From assembly GCA_029215795.1 (NCBI GenBank), contig JARDYH010000007.1, forward strand, positions 70,982,763-71,046,762: a stretch of DNA of 64,000 nucleotides. Reading direction: 5' to 3'. Positions 1-27,934 of this stretch are shown here, in pieces (positions within the stretch are counted from its first letter, which is position 1; each line of letters starts with the position of its first letter). The position numbers and the translations under genes were made by a program. The notes under the pieces are model-generated. The model did not search any database and was not told the origin of the DNA. It was given only the letters and a program-made list of their open reading frames with translations. Origin of the DNA: Anniella stebbinsi (lineage: Eukaryota > Chordata > Lepidosauria > Squamata > Anniellidae).

Positions 1-861
1 AACATCTGGAGGGCCACAAATTGCCTGCCCAATTCAGAGCCACAGTTAGTCATATTTCTACATGATTGCTTCAAAGGCAGGTTTTCAGATCCAAATAGGT
101 TGCTTACCCAAGTTAAGCATTCAGTTAGCCAGGAAATCTACAGATAGTAGAATGAAGATTTGTGCTTACAAATTAGTATAAACTGGTTAAATTAAGTTAC
201 CCCTAGTGAAATTGGCAGATACTAAAGGAAGACCTATCCTGTGCTACTAGCTTAATGTCTGCTGGTTTGAAGTACGAGTTCTATATAGCACACACTTAAA
301 ATAATTTGGGAACTAGCTTTATCACACTGAGAAAGCTGTACTGCTTTGAAAGGAGGCAGCATTTTCCTACTCTAGCTTGCTCTTACACAAAATAAATTAT
401 GCACAGAATCCAGGAAAGGCAGGGCTGCTACTTACAGCTGGGTGTCAAACCAACTATAGCCTTTCAACAGTAGGTTGTTTTTTTAAAAAAAATAACCTTC
501 ATGCCTGCTTTTTGCATAATAGTTCCATGAGTGTAGAGCGGTACAATAAAAATTATATAGAAAATTATGTACTTGACTCAACTCCAACTTCATTAGAGTA
601 CTTCCCTACAAGCATCTCTGTAAGACACCAAGAAATTAGGCTTGCAGATTCTACAGTCTGCACCATCTACAATGGGTCACATTTCTAAAAGATCTACAAG
701 AAATGCTGTACTGTGGCACTTCGGAGACCTCATGCCACAATGCTTTAAACATAGGTTAAAGCAGATCAACTACTCACCATTCTCACACTAATATCAGATA
801 AGGGCATTCTTGATGTCTTCACAGAAAAGTAATTTAATGGTGTAGTATGATAGGATGAAAA
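1..861. other. Intergenic; no gene recognised
   Basis: Bases 1-32 look like the right end of the palindromic element seen at 26090 (CATCTGGAGGGCC). The rest is AT-rich single-copy-looking DNA with no supported exon. A 103-codon open frame at 377-688 has no recognisable motif. Confidence 0.5.
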
Positions 862-1898
862 TAGGGATGTGCATTGAATTGGATCTGATACCCGATTCCG
901 ATTAAAATTGGACATCCGATACCAATTCAAAAATTTGGAAATCCAATTTTTTCCGATTCAATATTTTGGTCTCCATTTTCCCATAACCTAGTGTTGTGTT
1001 ACAAAAACGCCTATAACATTTTGTGGCTATGAATGTTTTACTTTAAAAGATCCAAAAGCTCAAACCGCACCCCCACTCCCCTCCTTCCCCCCGTTAGCTG
1101 TTAAAGCTTCTGTTTTTTGAGCTTTTGGATCTTTTAAAGTAAAAAATTCATAGCCACAAAATGCGTGGACTTATCTTTCTGAAATTTCTCACAGATAAGT
1201 ACCTCACTCTCATCTGCCATTTGGGCAAGTTTCATGCTTCTATCTTTTAAAATAAAGTTAAATTGGTTTCTCTTCTCATTTCTCCCAAAATACCTTGCTA
1301 CTACCCGCTTAAAGCTATGCTTCTGAAATTGCTCACACATGTCAACCAAAGTGGTCAACCAAAGTGGTACCTTTAATGTGGAAAAGTTCATGTTTGGATC
1401 TTTAAAAATAAAAAACTTGAAGGCTGAACTGTCCTTCCCCACTAGCCATTTTTTAAAAAATAATTGCCACACAAGGCAAGCCGCTATGGTTCTGAAATGT
1501 CACTCACATGAGTCCCAACATACCATCTGCAATGTGGCAAAGTTTCATGCATGGATCTTTAAAAATAAAAAAGTTATAGGCATTCCTGGTTGGTTTGTAA
1601 AAAATGCATAGCCACAAAATGCCTGGAGCTATCTTTCTGAAATTTCTCTCAGAGGAGTAACTCTAAGCCATCTGCAATATGGCCAAGTTTCATCCTTCTA
1701 TCTTTAAAAATAAAAAAAAGTTATAGGTGTTTTTGTAACACAATACTAGGCTATGGGAAAACGCATTCAAAATGGGGTCCAATTTTCATATCGGGATCGG
1801 ATCTGATACAATGGGCCTCCGATTTTTCCAATCCCATTTTTTTTAAAAATCTTAAGTTCCGATTCCAATCCAATTTTTTACGTCCCTGCACATCCCTA
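862..1898. mobile_element. hAT-type non-autonomous DNA transposon, 1037 bp
   Basis: Ends are perfect inverted repeats TAGGGATGTGCA and TGCACATCCCTA, flanked by a perfect 8-bp duplication GATGAAAA (854-861 and 1899-1906), the hAT signature. The inverted homology extends roughly 180 bp inward on each side. The interior holds several diverged copies of a subrepeat with GGCAAGTTTCATGCTTCTAT then CTTTAAAAATAAA. No transposase is encoded. Confidence 0.85.
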
Positions 1899-1906
1899 GA
1901 TGAAAA

Positions 1907-2502
1907 TATCAACTCTTAATTGCAACTATTATTTGAACAACACGGTCTTCCCTCTGCTCTGCACCGATTTGTCCCTGAGGAGAGATTGGAGGATGTGTGT
2001 CCTGCACTTGTGCGTCCACTTCCCAGACAGGAGATGCAAATAATGAAGCCATGAAATCCCATCCATGGTCATTTGGAGACATTTCTTGGTCTAGACTTTA
2101 ACAGCTGCAGAGTTTCCACATTCAAGTCATCATAGAATCATCATTCAGTTTTCTCAGGGAAAACCACACACTTGAGGCTTGATTTTCTCTCGGGGAAATG
2201 AGATCTAAACAGGATGTGGGGGTTAACGATACACAAGTTTCTTACATATATCAAGAGCTTCCTTCAAGCATAACATAGCAAACTTGAAAGTGTGCAGATT
2301 AAGATATGCCAATGTCTGTCCTCCCAGAACATGTACATGTGAGAAAGCGCAGACAGGTTATTTCATTTGCCTATCTACATGCCATTGGAATGCCTTTTCC
2401 TATCTCAAATTGCTTTATAGTTAGATAATTGGTGATCTTTCAAGTAGTCCCTGTTGACAACGGGGGCAAATTTAAAAGCTGAAGTCTACCTAGCTAAGTG
2501 AT
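1907..2502. other. Intergenic; nothing recognised
   Basis: Single-copy-looking DNA between two TIR elements and downstream of the GSK3A polyadenylation site. No exon, RNA gene or clear repeat is seen. Confidence 0.5.
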
Positions 2503-2632
2503 GGGGAATATACCACCCTCCAGATGTTGTTGGGTCTGCAACTCCCCTCATCCCACACTCTTTGCTATGCTAGCTGGGGATGATGGGAGTTGCAGTGAAT
2601 CATGATCTGGAGGGCCACACATTCCCTATCCT
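2503..2632. mobile_element. Short palindromic TIR element (CCCTCCAGAT family)
   Basis: The left arm GGGAATATACCACCCTCCAG mirrors the right arm CTGGAGGGCCACACATTCCC, and internal ACTCCCCTCATC faces GATGATGGGAGT. The same family appears at 26090-26207, 39640-39733, 41622-41698 and 55697-55826. Confidence 0.6.
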
Positions 2633-2992
2633 TGACTTAGACATCCCTAAACCCAAAAATACTTAAGAAAAGTATTTAACCCACAATTTTAAGCTTGCAG
2701 AGTAAAACCATGGCTGTATGAAAGCCACAGAAAGAAGTGATGCCCAAGAAAGCAGAAGATTCCATTATCATCTTTGGAGGTCTTCCTTGTAGCTGGGAGC
2801 ACCAAACTCTTAACCAACAGGGATCCCACCCTCCCACAAACTTCTGCAAGTGGCTTAACCTCACTGCCATCCCAGAGTTTCAGCATCAACTTTAACTTAT
2901 CTGCATTATGAAGGCCTCACTCCACCCCACCCCGCCGGTCTGGTATTCATAATAAGCAGCCCCATGCCAATTCTTTCCGTTCATGCCAATAA

Positions 2993-2998
2993 TTTATT
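2993..2998 (-). terminator. GSK3A: Polyadenylation signal AATAAA of GSK3A
   Basis: The hexamer lies on the minus strand in TTCAATAAATTATTGG. It is the first canonical signal after the GSK3A stop, about 1.4 kb downstream. Confidence 0.65.
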
Positions 2999-3905
2999 GA
3001 ACCGGATGTCTGTACACAGCCAAAAAACCTAAGAAAGAAACTAACACACAATGTGGGGAGGGAGAGGAGGGCAGTGATGAGGATGGATATTGGGGTGGGG
3101 GAATTTATCCACAGGCTGCACCCTGGCTCCCCAGGGGGAACCCTCAATCCTAGAGCGATTTGAAGGTGGAGAGGGAAACAGGGTTCAGGACAATCATTGC
3201 AACGTTGCATTAAGAAAAAAAATGGTAATCTATGTACAGGGGAAATGGTAAAAGGAAGCTGTTGGGAGGGGGAGGGAGGGGGAAGAGATGTATTTACAGG
3301 GGGAGGGGGGGAGGGGTGGGCACGGAATTAAAACTTGCTCCAGTTTGGAGTCCCCCTCATCCACATCACTGATTTGCGGTGCTGGGGAGGGGTCTGCTAC
3401 AGGGGAGCAGACACAGTTGAAGTTGAAAACAGGCTTTTGCCGTTTACCCGCCTGCTTGGGGAAAGAACAGCTCTAATACCAGCCCATACGGAAAGGAAGA
3501 AAAATGGATTTCCCACAAGAAATCCGGGTGCTATCGCTGTTGGGAAACTGGAGGAGCAAGGAATGGTTGGCCATGCCCCTCTCACAACCCAAGGCAAGGG
3601 GGGGAGAGGAGTTGCTTGTTCCCAAGAAGAGGTTGTGGTGGAGGCACAGCCAGCAAGTGAGAAGGCTTTGGAGAGGAAGAGGTGTCAGGAGGAAAGGAAT
3701 GGTCCGAATTCCCCACCTGAATGGGACAAATTGAGTTCGTTGGGATAAAAAAGAAAACCCTGACCCGCTTAAAAATACAGCGCCCGTGTTCCAGAGGCAG
3801 ACAGGTCTGGGATGCGGAAGGGGCACCCAGTGAGGGAATAGTAGCATGTGAAGGGCCACAGGGTTGGGAGTTCAGAGAGCATAGGTGACATGAGCCTGGA
3901 AATAA

Positions 3906-3908
<3 letters not shown>

Positions 3909-3945
<37 letters not shown>
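3909..3945. repeat. (TA)n microsatellite in GSK3A 3' UTR
   Basis: A pure TA alternation of about 18 units inside the predicted 3' UTR. Confidence 0.9.
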
Positions 3946-3947
<2 letters not shown>

Positions 3948-4390
3948 TCCACGGGATGTTAAAAACAAGAGGAACTTAAAATCGGGTTGGAGCATACTGA
4001 GGGATGGCAGGAGGATGGGTGGGGGCTGCAGCTCCCGGGTCTCTCCCCCTCCCTAGAGGCACCAACCTGAACCGCTTTTGGAAAAGAAAAAAAAAGAAGG
4101 GAGCCCTTAAGCCATGGGAATTTTCTGCCCTCTCCCCATGCCGAGGCATCATGGGACAACATGGGAGGGAATCGCGAGTGATTTGGGGAGACAGGGACTT
4201 CCCCCCTCCCGTCCAAGTGGCCATCTCGTCTCCAATTGGCCTTCCCCCTTGGCCAACGGGAGGCAGGCCCCACATGGTCCCCCGGGCCACAGTTGCTTTC
4301 CCCCACCGTTCACAGTTCAGAGAAGTCCATGTGGGTGGCCTGGGGGGTAGGGGGTAGTGGAGGGGACCTGCCCCCCGGCCCAGCGGCCCC

Positions 4391-20727
<16,337 letters not shown>

Positions 20728-20833
20728 GGTGAGGCCGGGACCGGGGAAAAGGGAAGGGGGGCCGCGCTGGCTGCCTGGCTCCGTCTGAGGCGGCTCGGGA
20801 GCCGGCCCTGCCCGGCCCTGTTGCAAGAGCGGG

Positions 20834-21815
20834 TGGGAAATGGAGTCCCAGCCACCGACCGCCGCCCTATCTGTTACGGAAGACGGACTCCATTTCCCAG
20901 AAACGTCAGCGCAAGGACAAGCCCTTCGGGCTCCTGCCGAAGGTCATCATGGGACAAAGAGTCCGCTGATCCTGTAGCGCGCCTCTGTCTGCTAGGCCTG
21001 GGGAATACACTTCCCAGCATGCTAGGCGCACACCTACAGCCTGAAGCAAAGGGGGATGGGAAATGGGGTCCGTAGTCTCATAGCGCCTCGCCCGCAGCGT
21101 ATGGAAAGAGACTACGTTTCCCAGCATTCTCAGCGCGAGGGCGGCTAACCTATCGCAGAATGAGAATGCAATGGCAGTCATGTTCAGCGGGGAAGGAAGG
21201 CTGAAAGGAAAGACTGAATCTGGGCTCCGTTCGGTACGAAAAGGAAAGGATATCATGGGTCGCGACTGCGCAGTATCACAAGCTCTCGGCCGCCTGAAAA
21301 CGAAAGGAAACTTAACCTTGTGCCCATTTGGATCTGTTTTCCATTATCTCAATTGGATCCGGAGTGAGGCCCAGCAGGCTGCGGCGCGATGCACGATGGG
21401 AGGCGCGTCGCTGCTGTTAAGGCATGGCTCTCCCAATGTGCTCCGCGCGGACCCCGTGACTCGAGCGGGACTTTGACTACAATGAGTGGACTACAGCTCC
21501 CATCGTGCATCGCGAGAAGAAAGGCCGAGGGCTGTGGGAAGGATGGGCGGGAGCGAGGCCGCTGTAATTTCGAGGGGTCCTGAGGCCCTTTAGCCCCGTC
21601 AACGTGGAGGCAGATGCGTTGTTCACGAGGCGATGGCCTTAGAAGGCGCCTCCTGCCACCGTTCCTCTGAGGAAAGGGTAAGCTTCCCGGCATGCAGTGC
21701 GGTACGAAGAAGAAACAATTCCCGTTATGTATCGCGTTGGGGTGGAGAGGTAGACACAATTCCCGTCGTGCATCGCGCTGTTCCCAGTGGAGGTTTATGG
21801 GAGATGTAGTTCTCG
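20834..21815. promoter_or_regulatory. Upstream region of GSK3A with an array of ZNF143/THAP11-like motifs
   Basis: CpG-rich DNA upstream of the GSK3A ATG. About eleven matches to the ACTACAANTCCCAGCATGC submotif, with its GCG tail, occur in both orientations near 20834, 20885, 21004, 21055, 21108, 21381, 21488, 21679, 21714, 21751 and 21796. The best are ACTACAGCTCCCATCGTGCA at 21489 and TGGGAGATGTAGTT at 21798. ZNF143, THAP11 and HCFC1 bind such sites at TATA-less promoters. The transcription start is not determined. Confidence 0.6.
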
Positions 21816-22084
21816 TCTAAATAAACGCTCTCGTGAGTTTCAAGCAGGTTGGAGGTGGGCAGATTAGTCTGATATTACAATTCACAGCTACAAACTGCGG
21901 ACCCCAATTGTCCAAACCCCAAGACTCCACCTTGGGGCCTTGGTGTCTTTTTAGCAAATTAAGGGGTATATAACAGTTGTTGTTGTTGTTGTTAATAATA
22001 ATAATAATAATAATAATATAGGCTTCTCCCCCTATTATCACTTGCATGGAGGAAAGTAGACATGAATTCAGTTGGTAATTTTTT

Positions 22085-22250
22085 ATCTCACTTTTCGCCA
22101 GGGAGCTCAGTGTGGCTGTGTCATACATGACCTGCCGGCATTTATCATCACAACAATCCTGCAAGGTAGGTTATGTTGAGGTAGTGACAGGCACAAGATC
22201 ACCCAGTGAATTTAATGGTTGTGTGAGGATTCGAGCCGAACTCTTCCTTG
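22085..22250 (-). mobile_element. MIR/CORE-like SINE
   Basis: ACAACAATCCTGCAAGGTAG, GATCACCCAGTGAATTTAAT and GAGGATTCGAGCCGAACTC are the reverse complement of the SINE core and tRNA-like head. Confidence 0.6.
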
Positions 22251-22374
22251 TCCTTAGATAAGCTTTCTCCAACATGGTGCGCTAAAAATGACTTGGACCA
22301 CAGTGTCATCAGCCCCAGCCAACATGGCCAAATGATCAAGGATGAGGGGAGATGTAGTATAGAAGGCACTAGAC

Positions 22375-22530
22375 TTTGCTGTTTTAAATTTGTATTTTAA
22401 ATCTATATTGCTGCTTGGTTTTATCCTGCTTGTGTTCTTATATACTATGTTTTTATACTGTTGTTGTTTTACATTTTGAATAATTGTTATGGTTTTCATA
22501 TAAAAATGCAACAATAAATAAATAATTGTA
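22375..22530 (+). mobile_element. LINE 3' tail
   Basis: TTGTATTTTAAATCTATATT then GCTGCTTGGTTTTATC and a final AACAATAAATAAATAA, closely like the tail at 63390. Confidence 0.55.
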
Positions 22531-23693
22531 AGGTGGCTCTGTCAACTGCTCTACATAGGCGCTCAGTAGATCTCTTCTTGTAGTTTTCAAATTGTTTTAT
22601 TGCCAACGGGACTGGCAGTTCCTTTATTTCCACAATACTGACTCCTAGCACAGTGCTAGTTGGCAGAGCCAGACAGTATTTGGTAGGCAGTTGATAGACT
22701 TTGACAGAATCTAGATTTGTCGGCCTTTTCAAGGCTTAGGATTGGTTACCTGACAGTGTGATTTTATTGTCGGTCCAGTAAATTGTAGGCTGCGGTATTG
22801 AAGGCGCTGAAAACTTGCAGAACAGTCAACATAAATACATCCCTGTTCCCAAAGGAGTTTACCATCTAAAACAGAAATAACAGAGAGCTGCAATTCGCAT
22901 ACTGGTTTATAGGAGGATTCCTCTGAAGAGAGAAGGCCCAGAACACCCCTTAAATCCCCAGTGTGGAGTTCTAGTAAATCCTATTACTGTCTCAGCCACC
23001 AGTCATTCTACATATCTGTCTGGGTTGGCAAGAGGTGGCGGGAGTAACTGGTATTCCTCAGAGGTCTGGGTATGATCCCATATCCTTCAATTGCAGTTCA
23101 TTTGTGTATGTGCTTTTTTTCTAGGTAAATAAGCCATCTCTTCACCTGCTGCTCTCTAGTTCAGACATTTTTTATTCTGGCCAGCATTTGACCTGCCAGG
23201 CAGATAAGTTTTAGGAGATTAATCGCCTTGCCTTAAGTTGCTTTTATCTGTTTCATTGTATTGTTAAATGTTATCATTGTTCATCTTGGGTATTGTTATT
23301 ACGATACAAGGGCAGTGTGTCAATTCTCTTAAATAAATAATCATCAAGAAATGTGTCACTGCTTTCGGCATCAATGCCAAGTACTTCAAATGGATTCCAA
23401 GCTAAAAGTCTTCTTGCACCCCTGACACCCTCTCGTCATGCAGAAGAAATTTATGAGCTTAAAAAGAAAGAAAGAAAAGAAAAGCAGGGAACCACACCTG
23501 AAATTTGCACGCACCTTGAAACAACATGAGAGAGGGAGAGATGAAAAAACACTTTTATTCCATGCCCTGGAGGCTACTATTCTTTTGCCAACAAATTGGT
23601 TCTGGACAGATAGAAGCGTTACTGTCAGGACACGTTAGAATAAGATCCATATTCCTTACTGCCCTCGGGGCATTTAGAAAAGTAGAGCTTAAG

Positions 23694-23783
23694 GTCACAA
23701 TCCTATGCACATTTAGCTAAGGATAAGCCCCATTAAACATAGTGGGACTTACTTCTGAGTACACATGCATAGGATTGCACTGT
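23694..23783. mobile_element. Palindromic short element (CAATCCTATGCA ends)
   Basis: The left arm CACAATCCTATGCACATTTA mirrors the right arm TACACATGCATAGGATTGCA with TAAGCCCCATTAAACATAGT in the middle. Diverged relatives lie at 24428-24515, 53103-53207 and 53216-53275. Confidence 0.65.
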
Positions 23784-24574
23784 AAATTGCTCCAGGGAAT
23801 GTTCACGGTGGAGTCATTCTTCCAGAAGAACTTCTGTTCCAGAAGACCTCTTACTCCAAAAGAGACCAGCCATTCAGATGAAACAACTTTGACCTGTTTT
23901 GCATGTAATGCCAACCCAATGTACTATGGGTTTCCCATACTATGGGAACCTGAACTGCTGGGTTGTTTAGAGGCTAAACAACCCAACAGTCTAGGTATGG
24001 ATGACACGCTCAGCAACCTATGATGAAGCCGCTTGTGGGTTGCTGATTAAAAGTGGCAGGCACATGGGAGGTAGCATGCCTGCTCTCTCCCATGCATGCA
24101 TGACAGCCCATGGACTGTCATTTCGGGCAAACTGTTTAACCATGGGCTGTCATATTCTGCAAACTGGCCCAAGCTTTATTGTTGGATTGTGAATTGTAGG
24201 TTGTTTAAAACATGGGCTGTCTTTAAGTGTGAACCCAGAATTGTGGGTTCATGAGTTGTTTTGCCAGGCTACAGAGGCAGCAGGCTAGAGTGGTCAAAAC
24301 TCCCCAGCCTCTTTCCATACCAGTACTGTGGTACCACAAAGCATTGGGGTATGGGGGGGAGTGGCAAAGGAGAAGGGAAACAAACAAGCCGGGGCTGAAA
24401 AAACAAAATGAGAAGGAATTCTAAAGTATACACATTTACCTGGGAGTAAGTCCCATTTAGTTCAGAAGGATTTCTTCACAGAGCATAAGTGTGCACTGTT
24501 AGTATAAGATTGGACTATTAGTCATCAAGGAGAATTTCTTTACGAGCCCCCAGTTATATGGGGGGAGAGGGCCA

Positions 24575-24650
24575 CAGCTCTGTGGCCCAGTGCTTTGCAT
24601 TCAAAAGGTCCCAGGTTTGAATCCTGACATCTCCAGTGAGAGAGCTCCAT
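24575..24650 (+). mobile_element. tRNA-derived SINE head fragment
   Basis: GCTTTGCATTCAAAAGGTCC and CAGGTTTGAATCCTGACATC match box B and body start of the squamate SINE. It ends where the next element begins (24653). Confidence 0.6.
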
Positions 24651-24652
24651 AA

Positions 24653-25696
24653 CAGTGGTGCAGCTAGGTAATTTTAGACCCTGGATGTCATGGTCTTATG
24701 GGAGTCCCTTTGAACGGCCCATGTGTATTCCTTCAGTTGTGAAGCACACAGCTAACCTTTCTCTTCCACCCCTCCAATTGCCGTTCCATGTTTTAAAATT
24801 GCTTCTATATTCCTGCTATGTGGGGACAGCAAAATTGTTTGCCAGTGTGAGGTTATCCTTGACCACTTGCTGCTGCTGCCCTTGTCTCGCCTTTACTATT
24901 TAGGCCCCACAGCACCGCAGCCCAGCAACCTGGCCTCCAGATAACCGTTTTGTTCCGCTGCCGCCAGTACCTTCCCAGGTACACACACAGACTACACCAG
25001 GAGAGAGAATTAACAAGAATTTATTAATAAGAAATTGCATGTCAACAAGCTTAATGGTTACTTCAGTTCAATTGCGTATTGGTTACAAGGTTTCAATGCT
25101 TATTGGTTTCGGTCAGAACTCTTAGACGTTTATAAACTGTTCTTCATTTGATCTATGCTCTAAAATCTTATCTCAGTCTCTCAATTCTCTCAAATCTCTT
25201 TCAACGTCTCTCTCAAAAATCCCCCTCAAATCTCCCCCCAATCAACCCTGTCAGCTCTCTCTGTCAGACACGTATATACACTCCACTCGCTCTCTAGCTC
25301 TTCCCACTCTTACACAGCCAACCAATCCAGGCACTCCCCCACAACCAGCCAATCACTATATACTTACCAAGACTTATAACTACAAACAGTAAGTACATTT
25401 CGGCCTAGTTATTTTACTTTACCTGTTACTGTTTTTAACCCTTTTTAAAGATATAAACAAATGCATAACAGAAACAATAAACTTTGCAATATATTTACAA
25501 CCACAAACAGGAGAATATCACAGCCAGCCCTGACTGATTTTTTTTTTAAAAAAAAGATACTCTCACGTGCAGCTTAACATTGACTTAAATCAAAACACCA
25601 TCATGACTACAGGGATAAAATGGCGATTCATCTTCTGCATCTGCTGCTCTCTGGGTGGTCATTTAGATCCAAGATCTAACCCTAACTGTACCGCTG
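24653..25696. mobile_element. Candidate TIR element sharing both ends with 60059-60848
   Basis: The left end CAGTGGTGCAGCTAGGTAAT faces a right end whose complement is CAGCGGTACAGTTAGG. Near the right end GCTCTCTGGGTGGTCATTTA is shared with the 60.8-kb copy. No matching target duplication is visible, so the boundaries are tentative. Confidence 0.4.
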
Positions 25697-25699
25697 TTG

Positions 25700-27930
25700 G
25701 GTGGGGAGGGAGGGGTTGAAAATGGGTGCCCTAATCTCTCTTTCCCTCCCTACACTTTGGCAAAACCAGTTGCTGACGAAAGACGCTGCAGTTATCCATA
25801 AATCTTAGCAAAGAGGGATCTAAACTGAAGTAGGCTGGAGGCGGGCTGCTCTTGAACTGGATCCCAAGTAGGGGGCGCTTGGAGCACTTTGTTCCTGTAC
25901 TCCAGGAAAACCCCTAGCATAGCTAAGGGAGCGGAGGAACGTCCATATGTGTGCACATCTGCCTGGAATGTGTGCGCCGTTTGCTCAGACAGCAAAACTT
26001 TTCCTGCAGGTGAGCAGCTACCAAGAGGCCAAAAGAAGGGGGACATGTTTCAGAGACCAGAAATAGGGCTGGGACGCCGCACGGTAGAGCAGCCTCCCCC
26101 ATCCTGGTGTCCTCTAGATATGTTGGACAACTATTGGCCATGCTGGTTGGGGGGTGATGGGGGTTGTAGTCCAGCATATCTAGAGGGCCCCAGGTTGGGG
26201 AAGGCTGCAGTAGAGGAACGCTGATCACGAGCCCCAAATTCAGGAAATGGGGAAAGTACTATAGTAAAATTCAGCCGCCCAGAACGCTTCGAACTGTTGC
26301 TGGGCTCTTCCCTTTGGGTGCAGGTCACTTGAAAGGAACTCCCGAGTAGTACAAAAGGAAAGGCCCAGCATGGCTGACCCAAGACATTTTGCTGACGAGC
26401 TTCTCTGTTATTTCTTACATCCTCTGAAACCAGAGGTCCCCTTCAGCTATTATGCCTACAAGCTGCTACAGGCCTCTTTTGTGGATTTTTATTCATTCTT
26501 TTTCCAAAGCCATCAAAGTTACTAACCATCCTTACATCTAGTAGCAGTGAATTCCTTATGTTAATTTTGCATTGTTTGAAGAATGACTTCCTTCTGGCTT
26601 TCCAGAACCCTAGGATTGCTAATCAACCTTATTGGGTGAACTCAAGTTCTCGTATAATGAAAGTCGGAGCCAAGAAAATTAATAATAATAGACCAATAGA
26701 TCATTTGCTTGCCCAAACAAGTTTTGCTTTGGAACAGGTTTTTTAAAAAATCTGAGCTGGAGGCTGAGCTCTCTGAAACCTTTTCCTTAGTCTCTGGAAC
26801 ATATGAAGTAATGACAAAGCCTAATGTCCCTCTGAGCATGTGCAAAATATATCCCTCCCCCTCCCCGCAAAGGAAAAACCATAGCCTGCCCCAGAATTAG
26901 GAGCAAATCTTCCAGGACTGATCAAGTTGCCAGTCCTTTAGGAGATTAAGCACTGTTCTGTAAGAGCAAGCTGTTTTTTGTGTAAATATCACAAACTAGG
27001 CAGTTTGGCCAGGCACCCAGAACAGGGAGGAGCAGATTTCAATCCAGGGCTGCTACCATGGTGGACAATACACATAGAAACAAACTGGTTTGCCTCCAGT
27101 GCCTTGGAAGATCAAAAGCCAAGAGACCTCAAAGGAGATCCAAGTGTGGACATGACCCCCTTGGGTGAGTGTGCCAGTGAAGAAGAAGAAAATGCACAAC
27201 AAAACATTCTCAGGTATATCTGGCCGGGCCCCATTTGTGTTTCACTTTGTTCCTAATTTTCTAACTCTGCCACACTTATAACCTCATCCTAAACATATCT
27301 ACTAAGAAGTACAGTGCCGGCGTTTGACTGGCCTTTGCACCTGCTTCCTTTAGCATCGGCCTGATCTTCAGACAGTAGCAGCTGGTTGTGCTTTGTCCTC
27401 ATGTAATGCAACGCTTCACCTTATGATTTCTGCAAAATGAAGCTGCTGCAGAAGGCAAAGAACCAACCAGGTCCGTCCATTTTTATTTTCCTGGCCAATT
27501 AGTAACCCTGGTCACAAATAAGTCATTCAGTGGTACTAATTCCTTTAGCGAATGTGCTTCAGATCACAGGTGTGCACAGGTATTACCACATGGCTTTTCA
27601 AGCAATTACAGTAGATTCTGAATTGACTCTGGCCTGTGGGAGGTCCACAGCCCACTGCCTGTTTTCCTGCTGCCTTATCTCCGATCGAAGATCAGGGATT
27701 TCCCTTCCTCCCTCCCACGCTGCATGGAGGCTTTTTAAAAGCCTCCAAAAGGAGGATTCGGGGTGACCATATGTCAAGAAAAACCAGGACATGTCAGGAT
27801 TTTTGGTAACAAACCCAGGAAGGGGGGAAATTATGAAATTTGAAGAAAAACCCGAATTTTTCAAATCCTCTCCCCACCCAAAGGGCAGCTTTACTTTGTA
27901 GTCAATAGGAATTAACTAAAATGCTTACAG
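25700..27930. other. Intergenic; one small TIR element, otherwise unrecognised
   Basis: Holds the 118-bp element at 26090-26207. The rest is single-copy-looking DNA without coding evidence. Confidence 0.5.
26090..26207. mobile_element. 118-bp palindromic hAT-like element
   Basis: Ends CAGCC and GGCTG with long arms (CTCTAGATATGTTGGA against TCCAGCATATCTAGAG). Flanks CGGTAGAG and CAGTAGAG match at 7 of 8 positions, consistent with an 8-bp duplication. Confidence 0.6.
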
Positions 27931-27934
27931 CTCA

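Larger units (their letters stand above)
2975..4390 (-). other. GSK3A: GSK3A 3' UTR
   Basis: Runs from the stop to about 15-20 bases past the AATAAA at 2998-2993; the exact cleavage site is not visible. It contains a (TA)n tract at 3909-3945 and long purine- or pyrimidine-rich stretches. Open frames here on both strands are low-complexity and lack family similarity. Confidence 0.65.
21820..23690. other. Intergenic between GSK3A promoter and first palindromic element
   Basis: Contains a (TTG)n/(AAT)n microsatellite at 21977-22018, a minus-strand SINE at 22085-22250 and LINE tails at 22375-22530 and 23215-23342. The remainder shows no recognisable exon. Confidence 0.6.

Noticed and set aside
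1134..1611. Short ORFs on both strands of the left-hand transposon
   Set aside because: They arise from the element's AT-rich subrepeats and resemble no transposase.
20728..20826. Open reading frame upstream of the GSK3A ATG
   Set aside because: It has no ATG, is GC-rich by composition and has no similarity to GSK3A N-termini. It is treated as 5' UTR.
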